DNA of 64,000 nt from Rhodospirillales bacterium (GCA_016712375.1 JADJRE010000005.1:257914-321913), one strand, 5' to 3'. Shown: positions 47,832 to 58,328, counted from the stretch's first letter. Numbers and translations are program-made. Notes: generated from the letters alone by a model not told the origin.

Positions 47832-48489
47832 GCGACCGCGACAATCGCCCTGCCGAACTGGCGCCATTCGGGGCCGCAGACGTCGAGGTCCTGAAAAGCG
47901 GATGGGCTACGCCGGCTATTTTCGCCTCGACGTCTATCGGCTGCGCCACCGGCTGTACGCCGGTGGTTGGGGCGTGCCGATGCGGCGGGAAATATTCGAT
48001 CGCGGCCATGCGGTGGCCGCCGTGCTCTATGATCCGCAAGCAGATGTGCTCGTACTAATCGAGCAGTTCCGCACCGGCGCCCTGGTAGCGGCGCAGCAGC
48101 CCCACCTGACGGCGGCCTTCTCGCCGTGGCTGATCGAGATCGTCGCCGGCATCATCGATCACGATGAGACTCCGGAAGAAGTGATCTGCCGGGAAGCGGT
48201 GGAGGAGGCCGGGTGCGTCGTTCGGGAGCTTCGCACCATCCTGCCGATCCTAACCACCCCCGGCGGTTCCAGCGAAACCGTTGTGCTCTTCTATGGACTG
48301 GTGGACGCTCCGCCGTGCGGCGGCGGTCTGCATGGCCTCGACGAAGAGCATGAGGACATCCGCGTCATCACCGCTTCGCCCGACGAGGTGTGGCGGTGGA
48401 TGGACGAGGGCCGCATCGTCAACGGCCCGGCGCTCGTAGGCTTGCAGTGGTTCCGCATCCACGAGCAGGCGTTGCGCACCAAAGCCTGA
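47828..48489 (+). CDS. nudF: ADP-ribose pyrophosphatase, Nudix family, one frameshift
   Basis: A ~220-residue Nudix hydrolase. ATG 47828 starts SDRDNRPAELAPF; at the A run 47894-47897 the frame shifts. Adding one A gives VLKKRMGYAGYFRLDVYRLRH and continues to 48489. The Nudix box is complete (GIIDHDETPEEV then REAVEEAGC) and a proline-glycine PGGSSETV block follows, typical of the ADP-ribose branch. It cleaves ADP-ribose to AMP and ribose 5-phosphate. Translationally coupled to mscL. Confidence 0.88.
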
Positions 48490-48610
48490 GGGCTCAGGTC
48501 GGCCGAGCGAGCGATGTACCGCGGCACGGCCTCGCCGCCGCCTCTTACACTCGCAGCGTCAAAGGTCGCGTGGGCTTGTCAGCGTGGCGGCTGGAGCCTA
48601 TAGTTCCTAG

Positions 48611-49241
48611 ATGTTGTGGCTCCGGAGCGGTGTCGTGCAAAAGATGGTGGTGGGCATACTCATTCTGGTCGCGGCGCTGCTGCCTTTGCGGGCGGGCGCC
48701 CTGCCGCCGGTCGAGGCGATGCTGGCGGAACGCTCGCTCGGGAATTCGCAGGCGAAAGTTACCATCATCGAATATTCGTCGTTGACCTGTCCGCATTGCG
48801 CCGACTTCCACCGTGACGTACTGCCGCAGATCAAAGCGGAGTACATCGACAAGGGCTGGTGCGTCTGATACTGCGCGATTTTCCGCTGGATGGACGCGCG
48901 ATGGCTGCCGCGATGGTCGCCGTTGCGTGCCGCCCGACCGCTACTTCGGTTTCGTCGACATGCTGTTCCGCGATCAGCAAGCGTGGGCGCGCGGCAATGA
49001 TCCTCTGACTGATATAAAGGTCCGTGCCCAGCTCGCTGGACTGGCGCCCGCTGATGTGGACGCGTGCCTCGCCGACAAGGCACTACTGCAGGGTATTCAG
49101 GCGCGCGCGCAAGAAGGCCAGAAGCGCGACGGCATCAATTCCACGCCGTCGTTCCTTATCGATGGCCGGCCGATGGCTGGCGCTCACTCGTTTGCCGACT
49201 TCAAGAAGGTGATTGACGAAACGTTGGCAGCGGCGAAGTAA
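48611..49241 (+). CDS. DsbA-type thioredoxin-fold thiol:disulfide protein, two frameshifts
   Basis: A ~200-residue periplasmic protein. Signal peptide (VVGILILVAALLPLRAGA), then VTIIEYSSLTCPHCADFHRD, with the CPHC active site. Near 48857 one G is missing (GWVRLILRDFPLDGRAMAAA is then readable) and near 48925 one C is missing (ACRPDRYFGFVDMLF follows). The end INSTPSFLIDGRPMAGAHSF carries the cis-proline loop. It belongs to the DsbA/DSBA-oxidoreductase group that often precedes smc in this order. The start could lie up to 12 codons further in. Confidence 0.86.
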
Positions 49242-49289
49242 CCGCGCCGGCGGCGCCCGTTTTTACTCCAGGAAGGCGGTTGCGACGAG

Positions 49290-52200
49290 GTGTTGCAGTT
49301 CAACAAACTGCGGATCGCCGGCTTCAAGTCGTTCGTCGATCCGGCGGAGCTGTTGCTTGAGCCAGGGCTCACCGGCATCGTCGGCCCGAACGGCTGCGGC
49401 AAATCCAACCTTGTCGAGGCACTGCGCTGGGTCATGGGCGAGACCTCCGCAAAGCAGATGCGCGGCGGCGAGATGGACGATGTCATCTTCGCCGGCAGCG
49501 GCGATCGGCCCGGCCGGAACATCGCCGAAGTCACCTTGGAGCTAGACAACAGCTCGGGAACGGCCCCGCCGCCGTGGGGATCCGTCGAGGAGCTGTTGAT
49601 CAGCCGCCGAATCGAGCGCGACCGTGGATCGTCCTACCGGGTGAATGGGCGCGAGGTTCGGGCTCGCGACGTCCATCTGTTGTTCGCCGATGCCGCCAGC
49701 GGCGCCCGATCGGCGGCGATGGTGACGCAAGGCCAAGTGTCGCAGCTGATCTCGGCGAAGCCAGCGGATCGGCGGGCTCTTTTGGAGGAAGCCGCCGGCA
49801 TCGTCGGGCTGCAGACCAGGCGACACGAGGCTGAACTCCGACTGCAGGCGGCTGAGACCAACCTGGCACGGCTCGACGACGTGCTGGCGACATTAGACGT
49901 GCAGCGTGCGCAATTGCAGCGGCAGGGTCGGCAGGCGAGCCGCTATCGCACCCTTTCGGCGCAGATCCGGACGCTGGAGGCGACGATTCTCTGGTTGCGC
50001 TGGCAAGCCGCCGAGCAAGGGCTGGTGGCGGCGCAGACACGGCTGGAGACAGCGGAGACAGCGGTGGCGAGTGCCACCGGCGCCGCCGCAGAAGCGGCGG
50101 TGCGGCAAGCCGACGTGGCGGCGGCATTACCAGAACTGCGCCAGTTGGACAGCGCGGCGGCGGCGGCGCTGCTGGTGCTGGCGGCGGAGCGCGATGCGCT
50201 CGATGGCGAGGAGCGCGGCCTCGCGCGCGAGGCCGAATCGGCGCGATCCACAATGCGACAGCTGGCCCAGGATCTGCGCCGCGACGAGGCGCTGGCGGCC
50301 GACGCGGCGGCGACGGCCGCGCGACTGCGCGACGAGCGCGACAGGCTGCTGGAGCGACGGCGCGGCGAGTCGGCAGAGCTGGCGGCAGCGGAAGCCGCGC
50401 TTGCCGAAGCGGCGGCGCGGGCGCGTGCGCTGGAGGAGCGGATGATGCGGCTGACCGAGCAGTCAGCCGCCGATGGTGCCCGGCGTGCAGGCTTGTTGCG
50501 CAGTCGTGAGGAAGCAGCGGCACGGCAGCGGCGGGCCGAGGGACGGCATCAGGAATCGGCGCAGCGTCGGCAGGCGGCACTCAGCGAAGCGCGCCATCTG
50601 TCGTCACTCGACATCGCCGAGGCTGCCGTCGCCGCGGCAGAACACGAGGCGGAGGCGGCGCGGGACGCCTTGACGCAGGCAGAGTCGAAGCGTGCCAAAC
50701 TGGCGGAGGAGGAGACGGAGGAAGCCGCCAGGTTGCGCGCCGCCGAGACGCAGGCGACCCAGTTGGCGGCTGAAGTGTCGGCGCTGACGGAGCTGCTGGG
50801 TGGAACTGACGAACACGCGAGCGCCGCGTTGCTCGACGCGCTGCGGGTTGCAGCCGGCCTGGAGCCGGCGATGGCGGCGGCGTTGGGCGACGATCTGCTG
50901 GCGGGATGTGACGACGGCGCTCCGACGCATTGGCGAGTGTTGCCACAGTACGAGGGTGCGCCGCCCCCGTTGCCCGATGGCATAGCGGCGTTTCGGCTGG
51001 AGGGGGAGGCTCCACCGGCTCTCGCGCGCCGCCTGAGTCAGATTGGGCTGGTCACTGACGAAGCCGATGGCAGCCGACTGCAGCCGGCACTGCTTCCAGG
51101 ACAACGGCTGGTCAGTCGTGACGGCGGCGCCTGGCGCTGGGACGGCTACACACGACGCGCCGATGCACCCTCGCCCGCCGCCGTCCGCCTGCGTCAACGG
51201 GCGCGCCTGGACGCGCTACGCCCGCAGCGTCAGGCCGCGGAAGAGCTACTAGGGAAGGTTCGTCGCGCCACATGGCAGGACCGGCGCGCCGCCGCTCGTG
51301 CAGCGACGTCGGCCGAACAGGAACAGCGGTCGCGGGTGCGACTGGCGAAACCGCGCTTCGAACGGCAACAGGTGCAATGGCCGAACTGCGCGCCTCCGCC
51401 TGCGACTGGAGCAGCGGCTGGCGGCCGCCGATGACGCACTAAGGGCGATCGCGCCGGAGTTGGAAGAGGCCGCGGCGCGACTGGCAGAGGTCGAGGCCGA
51501 GATCGCGTCGCTGCCCGATACCGTTGAGACTTCGGCAATAGAAACATTGCGCGTCGAGTTCGGCCGAGGACGTGCGGGCGAGGTGGAATGTCGAGCCCGT
51601 CGCGATTCGCTGCTGCGCGACGGCGCCGGGCGCGCACGCCGGTTGCAGACGCTGGAGACGGAACTTGCATCATGGGAAGGGCGACTGAAGGCAACCAGCG
51701 CCCAACTCGTCGAGCGAAGGGAACGGCTTCGGCAGGCTGAAGCAGATCTGGCGCGACTTGACGCGCTGCCGGCACTGCTGGCACAGCGGCGGCGAGATCT
51801 GCTCGATCGGCTGCAGCGAGCCGAAACCGAGCGGCGCGGCGCCGCCGACCTTTTCGCTGCGGCGGAAGCAGCACTGACCGAGGCAGACCGGACATTGCGG
51901 GCGGCCGAACGCGCACTTGGCGAGGCGCGCGAGGAACGGGTGCGTGCCGAAGCAGAGCAGAAGCAGTCGGAATCGCAAGCGACGGCCATCGCCGACAGCA
52001 TCGCCGAAAGGCTGGATGTGCGGCCGCAGAGCTTGCCGGAAATCATCGGCACGCTGCCCACGACAAGTTGCGACGTTGCTGCTGAGGAGCGGCGGCTCGA
52101 GCGGCTCCGCCGTGAGCGGGAGGTCATGGGACCGATCAACCTTCGTGCCGACACCGAGGAGGCACAGCTGCGCGATCAGATCGAAGAGTTGCGGCGCCAG

Positions 52201-52812
52201 CGCGCTGATCTGCTGGAGGCAGTAGCGAAGCTGCGGCGGGGTGTCGCTGAACTTGATCGCGAAGGTCGTGAGCGCCTGCAAGCTGCCTTCGCCGAGATCG
52301 ACCGGCACTTCCAGGCCCTGTTCGCCCGGCTGTTTGGCGGCGGACATGCGCACCTGGCGCTGACCGAAAGCGCCGATCCTCTGCAGGCCGGTCTCGAGGT
52401 CATGGCCAGCCCGCCGGGCAAGAAGCTGCAGCTGATGTCGCTGCTCTCCGGCGGCGAGCAGACCCTGACGGCACTGGCGCTGCGCTTTGCGCTTTTTCTT
52501 GGCCGGCCAGTGCCCATCTGTGTGCTGGACGAAGTGGACGCGGCACTCGATGACGCCAATGTCGATCGTTTTTGCGCGCTGCTAGGCGATCTCGCCGTCG
52601 CCGGCACCCGCTTCCTGGTTATTACCCATCATCGCCTGACAATGGCGCGCATGGAGAGGCTGTTTGGCGTGACCATGGCCGAGCGAGGTGTATCGCGTCT
52701 GGTTTCGGTGGACCTCCTGCCAAGCCGTCCAGACCCGCCGAAGCGCGTAGTCGCTAACTCGAGTCTGGTGCTGCTTCCTGCGCTGGTCTGCCATGCTTGC
52801 CGCCTGAGTTGA
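49290..52812 (+). CDS. smc: Chromosome segregation ATPase SMC, frameshifted in the second coiled coil
   Basis: About 1,170 residues. GTG 49290; Walker A IVGPNGCGKSNLVEALRW at residues 30-48; a long coiled coil; hinge roughly residues 490-650; second coiled coil; and the head LSGGEQTLTALALRFALF then VLDEVDAALDDANVDR (signature and Walker B). Two single missing bases near 51350 and 51395 push the frame from the first part to the second. The last ~25 residues after VSVDLL may also be off frame. SMC dimers compact and sort chromosomes, with ScpA/ScpB (not in window). Follows dsbA by 48 bp. Confidence 0.9.
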
Positions 52813-52865
52813 CACCAAGCAGGCCGCAGTCCATCTTTTCCGTAACTCGCTTGTGTGTGGCAGCA

Positions 52866-53351
52866 ATGAAATTCAGGCCGGATATTGAGAGCGATTTCTG
52901 TGCTCCCTTGGACTCGTCCGAGTCTCCCGGCGAAGGCGTGGATCCTCCCGCGGGCGGTCAGCTGAACCTGAAACTGAAAGAAAAACGGCGAGCCATGACG
53001 GAAGAAACTATCGGTCCAAAACCAGCCGACGACGAGCTTGGTGTTGTTGGCAAGGATGCTCCGAGCGAGGAGCCAAATCCAAATCAACGTCGTTACAACA
53101 TGTATCCGCAGAAGTCGTTTGGCGGGCATGTTGAAACCAAGGTTCTTCCAGACGGCCGGATTAAGTATACGCTTTTCCCATTTCCATTTGACGGTTCCGA
53201 TAAGCGCGTGATCATCGTCGATCCGGCGAATCCGGAAGAAATGCGCGCCGTCAAGCAGTTGCACCTGATCCCGGACATCAAGAACGACCCGGGCGTCGGC
53301 GTTTATGTTTTCGACGCCGATCTCCTCGACGGACGAAAGCGTTCGTCCTGA
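52866..53351 (+). CDS. Conserved-looking hypothetical protein between smc and atp
   Basis: A 161-residue protein from ATG 52866, or 118 residues from ATG 52995. The second half is protein-like and polar: RRYNMYPQKSFGGHVETKV, YTLFPFPFDGSDKRVIIVDP, LHLIPDIKNDPGVGVYVF. No signal peptide or membrane helix; no known domain. It begins 53 bases after the smc stop, and a hairpin follows it. Confidence 0.7.
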   Translation: MKFRPDIESDFCAPLDSSESPGEGVDPPAGGQLNLKLKEKRRAMTEETIGPKPADDELGVVGKDAPSEEPNPNQRRYNMYPQKSFGGHVETKVLPDGRIKYTLFPFPFDGSDKRVIIVDPANPEEMRAVKQLHLIPDIKNDPGVGVYVFDADLLDGRKRSS

Positions 53352-53385
53352 AGCTTTGACCGATTACTGGTAACTCTTGTCGTTG

Positions 53386-53413
53386 CCGGGCGCAGAGAGC
53401 AAGGAGCGCCCGG
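53386..53413 (+). terminator. 8-bp perfect hairpin after the hypothetical gene
   Basis: CCGGGCGC (53386-53393) and GCGCCCGG (53406-53413) with a 12-base loop, 35 bp past the stop of the preceding gene. No T run follows. Consistent with a transcript end before the atp operon. Confidence 0.5.
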
Positions 53414-53638
53414 TCTAGCGCGCCTGTTCAGGACGGCGTCGCTAAGCTCTGTTACCTCGCCCGGCCATCGCGGAGTGCGCAGCGGTGCGCCTCCTGCTCG
53501 GAGGAAGAGTGTCTCCTGCGGACAAAGAGCCGACCGACATGTTCTCGCCCGATGCGTCTGCCGTTGATTGGATGGCACCCGGACGTTGTTCCAATGCTGC
53601 ACTGCGTCTCGATAAGTTAGAGTGGCTTAGCCAAGGCT

Positions 53639-53664
53639 CTCGCGGTCGCGGCGAGTTTTTTTTT
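53639..53664 (+). terminator. Intrinsic-terminator-like hairpin with T9 run
   Basis: CTCGC (53639-53643) and GCGAG (53651-53655) form a short stem with a 7-base loop, followed immediately by nine T (53656-53664). This is the clearest intrinsic terminator in the window and separates the smc side from the atp operon. The rest of 53352-53753 holds no supported gene. Confidence 0.65.
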
Positions 53665-53670
53665 GCAGCC

Positions 53671-53700
53671 TTGACACGGTCCCGACAGCCTCTCTATCGT
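53671..53700 (+). promoter_or_regulatory. Candidate sigma-70-type promoter of the atp operon
   Basis: TTGACA at 53671-53676 matches the -35 consensus exactly. TATCGT at 53695-53700, after 18 bases, is a fair -10 box. The atpI start lies at 53754, a plausible leader length. It directly follows the T-run terminator. Confidence 0.6.
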
Positions 53701-53753
53701 CCGTCCGTCCTGCGGCGCATTGGGCGTCCAAGGCGAACCGAAATCAGCGTGCT

Positions 53754-54215
53754 ATGACCGTGCACGCCCCAAAGGACCGCCTGAGCGAGCTCGACGCTCG
53801 ATTAGACCGCCTGAAGGAGGAAAACTCCAGAAAAGGCGGGGCGGTGGTTGGTGGCACAACGTCCGGGTATGGCATGGCGTTCACCATCGCCACCGACCTG
53901 GTCGGAGGGTGTCGTGGGGGCGCGCTCGTCGGTTGGCTTCTGGATCGGTGGCTCGGTTTCCGCGCCGTGGGGATGATCGCGTTGGTCTTCTTTCTCGGCG
54001 CGGCTGCCGGGATGTGGAACGTTTACCGGACGGTGCGCGGTTACGACGGCGCTCTGGGGTTCCATCAGGCGGAACCGCCACCGGAGGTAAGGGGCAACGA
54101 AACAGAGACGCCGACCAGCGTGCGGTCGGAAAAAGAGGGCGGAGACCGCGGTGGCCAATCCACTCCATCAGTTCGAGATCAAGTCGATCATCCCGATTCA
54201 GATCGGCGGGATTGA
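53754..54215 (+). CDS. atpI: ATP synthase accessory protein AtpI
   Basis: A 153-residue membrane protein. After a charged coiled N-terminus come two helices with SGYGMAFTIATDLVGG and WLLDRWLGFRAVGMIALVFF, then GAAAGMWNVYRTVRGYD, the AtpI pattern of alphaproteobacteria. It helps assemble the c-ring and load magnesium. First gene of the F0 operon. The frame overlaps atpB by 65 bp, more than usual; the C-terminal 45 residues are not conserved, so the true end may be earlier. Confidence 0.9.
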   Translation: MTVHAPKDRLSELDARLDRLKEENSRKGGAVVGGTTSGYGMAFTIATDLVGGCRGGALVGWLLDRWLGFRAVGMIALVFFLGAAAGMWNVYRTVRGYDGALGFHQAEPPPEVRGNETETPTSVRSEKEGGDRGGQSTPSVRDQVDHPDSDRRD

Positions 54216-54893
54216 CGCGTCGCTCACCAACTCCGGCCTGTTTATGATCATCGCCGTATTGCTGATCACCGGTTTCCTGGTGGTGAGCGTGCAGTCCCGT
54301 GCCCTGGTCCCGGGGCGACTGCAATCAGTCGCTGAACTTGCCTACGAATTCGTAGCGAATATGTTGCGGACCAACGTTGGCAGCGAGGGGCGTTCCTACT
54401 TTCCGTTCATTTTTTCGTTATTCTTCTTCATTCTGTTGGGAAACATGCTGGGCATGGTTCCTTACGGATTTACACATCGCACTTGGCGGTAACGCTGGGG
54501 ATGGCGATCCTGATCTTCGTTGGTACGACGGTCATTGCTTTCGCCAAGCACGGCATCGGCTTTTTTGGTTTCTTCTTGCCGCACGGCACGCCCTGGTATG
54601 TCGCTCCGCTGTTGGTGCCGATCGAGATCCTCTCGTATTTTTTCCGCCCGATCAGCCTTGGGCTGCGTCTGTTTGCGAACATGACGGCGGGGCACACGCT
54701 GCTTAAGGTGTTCGCCGGTTTTGCCGCTGGCTTCGTCGCCAGCATGGGAGCGATCGGCGTGCTGCCGGCGCTTGTTCCGATGGCGGCGACGATCGCTCTG
54801 ACCGGTCTGGAATTTCTGATCGCCTTCCTGCAGGCCTACGTTTATGCCGTGCTGGCCTGCATCTACCTCAATGATGCCCTGCATATGCATTGA
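54151..54893 (+). CDS. atpB: ATP synthase F0 subunit a, one frameshift
   Basis: Subunit a, about 248 residues, from GTG 54151. The first frame has LHQFEIKSIIPIQIGGID and SYFPFIFSLFFFILLGNMLG, then breaks near 54470. The second frame carries the rest: GHTLLKVFAGF, and the key PISLGLRLFANMTAGH with the essential arginine facing the c-ring, ending IYLNDALHMH at 54893. One base added near 54470 gives GFT.SHLAVTLGMA, the expected linkage. It is an essential gene, so the break is almost surely an error in the sequence. Confidence 0.93.
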
Positions 54894-54974
54894 GGAAACA
54901 AGTCTGGGGAAGGGTCGCGCCAGCGATCCGCATCTGAGTTACTTCTTCGAAACCGCTGGGTAGGGAATAAAACA

Positions 54975-55202
54975 ATGGAAGTGGATGCAGCAAAACTGAT
55001 CGGCGCCGGTCTCGCGGTCATTGGTCTCGGCGGTGTAGGCGCCGGTATCGGCAACATCTTTGCTACGACGATCGCCTCCCTCGCCCGTAACCCGGCAGCG
55101 CAGCCATTGATCCAGCTGCCGATGTGGGTCGGTTTCGCGCTGGTCGAGGCCATCGCGCTTTACGCGCTGGTCGTCGCTCTCATTCTGCTCTTCGTGTTCT
55201 GA
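54975..55202 (+). CDS. atpE: ATP synthase F0 subunit c
   Basis: A 75-residue two-helix proteolipid. Helix 1 AGLAVIGLGGVGAGIGNIF with the packed glycines, loop ARNPAAQP, and helix 2 WVGFALVEAIALYALVVALILLFVF with the proton-carrying Glu. Alphaproteobacterial form. 81 bp after atpB. The c-ring of F0 sits in the inner membrane. Confidence 0.97.
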   Translation: MEVDAAKLIGAGLAVIGLGGVGAGIGNIFATTIASLARNPAAQPLIQLPMWVGFALVEAIALYALVVALILLFVF

Positions 55203-55254
55203 TCCGACCGGCGGGCCGGGTCACCCGGGCCGCCCGTTTGCGGAAAGACTGATC

Positions 55255-55746
55255 ATGCCGCAGTTTGATCCGACCGTTTGGCAACCACAGCTGATCTGGC
55301 TGGCGATAACGTTCGCCGTCCTCTACCTGCTGATGGCGAAGGTTGCCCTGCCGCGCGTAGGCGAGGTGCTCGAGGAGCGCGAGCAGCGCATCAACCTCAG
55401 CCTGCGTCGTGCCGAGGACTTGAGCAGAAGCCGAAGACGCAGTCGCCGAGTACGAAAAGACCATCGCCGACGTTCGTGCCAAGGCGGCGGAAGAGGTTCG
55501 GCAGGCGCGCGAGGCGGCGGCGGCGGAAGCTGCGGCGAACCACGAGGCCCTCGGGGCCCGGCTGGCGAGCGAGGTTGACGCTGCAGAGGAACGCATCCAC
55601 AAGGCGCGCACGGCCGCAATCGCCGGTCTGCGAGATGTGGCAGTGGCTGTCGCCGGCGCAGCCGTCGAACGGCTGATCGGCCAGAAGATTGAGCCAGCTG
55701 CCGTCGGGCTGCCGTCGACGCTTCGCTCGGGAGGAAAGACCGATGA
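55255..55746 (+). CDS. atpF': ATP synthase F0 subunit b' , frameshifted
   Basis: The b' subunit of the paired-stalk enzyme. Frame one begins MPQFDPTVWQPQLIWLAITF with the membrane helix and EVLEEREQRINLSL. Around 55422-55430 the frame changes (two missing bases would give DLKQKAEDAVAEYEKT), and one G is missing near 55699, after which VGAAVDASLGRKDR leads to a TGA at 55744-55746. That stop overlaps the atpF start (ATGA), which supports the repaired reading. Length about 165 residues as expected. Confidence 0.88.
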
Positions 55747-56279
55747 ACGCGTGGGCCGCGGAAACGGCAGCGCACGCTGCCGAACATGCCGAGCCGTTCT
55801 ATGCGACGGCGGAATTCATGGTGGCGGTGGCACTTGCCGTCTTTGTGTTTCTCATCGGCCGCCGCGCGTTCAACCTGCTTGGGGTCGCGCTCGACGATCG
55901 CGCCGAGAAGATCAAGAATAGGATCGATGAGGCGGCCAGGCTTGCCGACGAAGCGCAGGCGATGCTCGCGACTTACGAACGCAAGCAGCGCGACGCTGCG
56001 GAAGAAGCCACTTCCATCCTCACCGGGGCGCAGCGTGAGGCCGAGCGCTTGGCCGTGGACGCCAAGCGGGAGTTGGAAAACGCACTGAAGCGGCGCGAGG
56101 CGCAGGCACTGGAGCGTATTGCTCAGGCGGAGAAGGCAGCTGTCGACGAGGTCAGGGGCCGTGCCGTGGATGTTGCCATCGAGGCTACGCGCAAGCTCCT
56201 CGCCGAGCGGCTGACGCCGAAGCAGCAAGGATCGTTGATCGACGCCGCCATCGCTGAATTGCCGAAACGGCTACATTAA
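55743..56279 (+). CDS. atpF: ATP synthase F0 subunit b
   Basis: A 178-residue protein from ATG 55743. One membrane helix (FMVAVALAVFVFLIGRRAF) and a long helical stalk (DDRAEKIKNRIDEAARLADE, QREAERLAVDAKRELENALK). Together with b' it forms the peripheral stalk. Last F0 gene; no atpH/A/G/D/C follow, so the F1 genes lie elsewhere, as is normal in this class. Confidence 0.95.
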   Translation: MNAWAAETAAHAAEHAEPFYATAEFMVAVALAVFVFLIGRRAFNLLGVALDDRAEKIKNRIDEAARLADEAQAMLATYERKQRDAAEEATSILTGAQREAERLAVDAKRELENALKRREAQALERIAQAEKAAVDEVRGRAVDVAIEATRKLLAERLTPKQQGSLIDAAIAELPKRLH

Positions 56280-56415
56280 TCCGGCACGGCAACGCGAGGA
56301 CGGAGCGTCGTCCGCCCGATCCTTAATGCTTCCTGCTTTCAGTCCCAGGCTGGCGCTTGCATACGCCGAAGCTTGAAGCGAGACTAGCTGCACCGTCGAA
56401 CCGCGCTCGCTTGGG

Positions 56416-56781
56416 ATGGCGTACTCCTTGCCGAAGGTTCGCATCGTCGCTGACTACAGCTCGTGCGGCTACCAGCTGGCCGATGCGGCTGCGCAGGCCT
56501 ATGGCATCCTGCCGATCGACGAAACGCTGCTCGCCCGCCTCGCCGCCTGGAACGATCGTTACGAGGCCTGCGATCCATCTGCCTATGAGGACCTGGGAGG
56601 TGGCTGTTTTGACTTTGTTGCATTTGCTGCCGACGGCCTGGATATCGCCCGGGCAGTGAAGCGAGCGTTGCCGCACTGGAAGGTGCTGTATTGGGACGAG
56701 GCGATGGACTGGTTCCTTGCGCGCGAGCCCCGCAGCTACATTCCAGGCCGCTGCGAATATGAGATCAGCCTCGACGCGTGA
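56416..56781 (+). CDS. Conserved-looking hypothetical protein
   Basis: A 121-residue soluble protein: VRIVADYSSCGYQLADAAAQ, CDPSAYEDLGGGCFDFVAFAADGL and WKVLYWDEAMDWFLAREPRSYI. Composition is protein-like with many aromatic residues. No signal peptide, no family recognised. It is 136 bp after atpF and converges on the phosphatase gene. Confidence 0.7.
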   Translation: MAYSLPKVRIVADYSSCGYQLADAAAQAYGILPIDETLLARLAAWNDRYEACDPSAYEDLGGGCFDFVAFAADGLDIARAVKRALPHWKVLYWDEAMDWFLAREPRSYIPGRCEYEISLDA

Positions 56782-56795
56782 GGTCGGCGCCGCCG

Positions 56796-57365
56796 TCATG
56801 GCGGCGGAATGCGGCCGACGACCTTCAACCCGCCACCCGCCAGAGGCTTCGCCGCCACCGTTTCGCCAGGGCGGGGAACGATACCTGTGAGCGCGGTGAT
56901 GTTGACCTGATGAGTCACCAGAACCGCAGTGCCTGCCAGCGGCAGGGCGGCGAGAAAGGCGCGCACTGCAGCCGTGCGGTCAGCCTCTTCGCCGCGATCC
57001 TCAAAAAACGAATTCAGCGCCGGCAGAGGGATGGGCGTTCCGAGATCAAGCAGTTCCGCCGTCTCCAGACAGCGGCACCATTGGCTCGACCAGACGCCCT
57101 CGACCGGCACCGCGCGGGCGCGGAAAGCAGCGCCAATGCGCTTCGCCTCCAGGCGGCCCTCCGCGGACAGTGTTCGCTGAGTCGTGCAGTCGTCGATCCT
57201 GAACCCCGGCGGATCTCCCGTGCCGGGCGCGGTCGCATGGCGCATCAGAGCCACATGCCCGCCCGCCTGCAGAGCCTGCCATGGTGTTTCAGCATCGGCG
57301 TTGGCCGCTGCAACGCTATGTGACGTTACCAGAACCGCTACAAGAAAGATGGTCGCCGCCTGCAT
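56796..57365 (-). CDS. Exported histidine phosphatase family protein
   Basis: A 189-residue protein. Signal peptide IFLVAVLVTSHSVAAANA, then the catalytic RHG-like motif VALMRHATAPG (RHA here), RTLSAEGRLEAKRIGAAF, WSSQWCRCLETAEL, and the second histidine in AVLVTHQVNI. The branch is phosphoglycerate-mutase-like; exported members act as phosphatases. Substrate unknown; periplasmic. Confidence 0.87.
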   Translation of the reverse strand: MQAATIFLVAVLVTSHSVAAANADAETPWQALQAGGHVALMRHATAPGTGDPPGFRIDDCTTQRTLSAEGRLEAKRIGAAFRARAVPVEGVWSSQWCRCLETAELLDLGTPIPLPALNSFFEDRGEEADRTAAVRAFLAALPLAGTAVLVTHQVNITALTGIVPRPGETVAAKPLAGGGLKVVGRIPPP

Positions 57366-57493
57366 TGTTGGTGCCGCCCCATCGATGCCACCCCCCGCGA
57401 GACGTGGTGTTGTCCAGCCCCGCTGCCAACCTGGAAGGTAAGCGACAGAGGAGGGCGGCGTCAGCCCGATGCCGGAAGGGGTCGGCTAGCTGG

Positions 57494-58328
57494 TCACTGT
57501 TTTTCCAGCCACAGACTCGTTTCGTAGGCTCCAGGAAGCAGCGGCAGGCGGACGGCGACGGAGCAAGCGAGGCGGTTGTTCAGCCGCGTCGCTACCCAGC
57601 GGCTTGCCCAGAGGATGCGCCAGCCGCCGCCGGCGAGCATTGCTCCGACGGCTTGCTGCTCGTTGTAGCCGCGCCAAGACCAGTGCGCTGGGTAAGGGTC
57701 CGGCAGGAAGATGTCGTGGATGTGCAGCAGCATCCCCGGCGGTAGTTCCGGCAGGATGCGGTTCAGCATGATATCGACGTCAGTACCCGGCATCAGAATG
57801 TGGCTGCCATCCAGGCTGAGCACGTCCCCCGGCTGGAGATCGGCGAACGGCGCCCCGCCGGCTCGTTGCAGCGTCGTTCGCAAAAAGACGACGGGGAGAT
57901 CTGCCAGTGCGGCGCGTGGCCGCTGATCGATCGCCGTTAAGCGACTGGAAAGGCTGGCGTCGGCATGGCGCGGGCGAACCAGCGGGTGGAGTGGCCGCAG
58001 CCGACCTCACCAGCCGCGCCGGGCAGCGGGCTCGTACGATCGCGTAGGCGGCAAGTGCGTCGAGACGGGGAAACCAGTCCTGCCGGAAGCGCGGAGCGGG
58101 CGGCGGCGCCGCTGGGTCGATCGCCAGCAGCGCCGTGGCGTAGCCGTCGATCGTGTCGAGGAGTGCGTGCATCGCCGGCTCGGCGCCAGCGAACAGCGGT
58201 GCCAGCGCCGGGTAACCAGAGGCCGCGACGACGGCTATCTTATCAGCATGCCGATGCGGGATGAAGAAGCCACGCTGCCTTAAGCGGCGCGGGCGAACGC
58301 GCTTCAACAAGACCTTGCGGGGTTGCAT
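57494..58328 (-). CDS. Class I SAM-dependent methyltransferase-like protein, two frameshifts
   Basis: From 58328 the frame shows a helical N-terminus (AMHALLDTIDGYATALLAID; FPRLDALAAYAIVRAR), then one missing G near 58014 hides the SAM motif EVGCGHSTRWFARAM. One missing T near 57948 hides SRLTAIDQRPR. Beyond it the frame reads LQPGDVLSLDGSHILMPGTDVDIMLN and HIHDIFLPDPYPAHW, ending at 57494. Repaired length is near 278 residues. Such proteins resemble cephalosporin-hydroxylase/TylF-like or class I methyltransferases. Acceptor unknown. Confidence 0.78.

Noticed and set aside
49600..50580. 326-codon minus-strand frame
   Set aside because: Antisense to the SMC coiled coil; Ala/Pro/Arg-only composition is what a reversed coiled coil yields.
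54400..54500. Programmed frameshifting in atpB
   Set aside because: No slippery heptamer with a downstream structure, and many unrelated genes show the same type of break, so sequence error is simpler.
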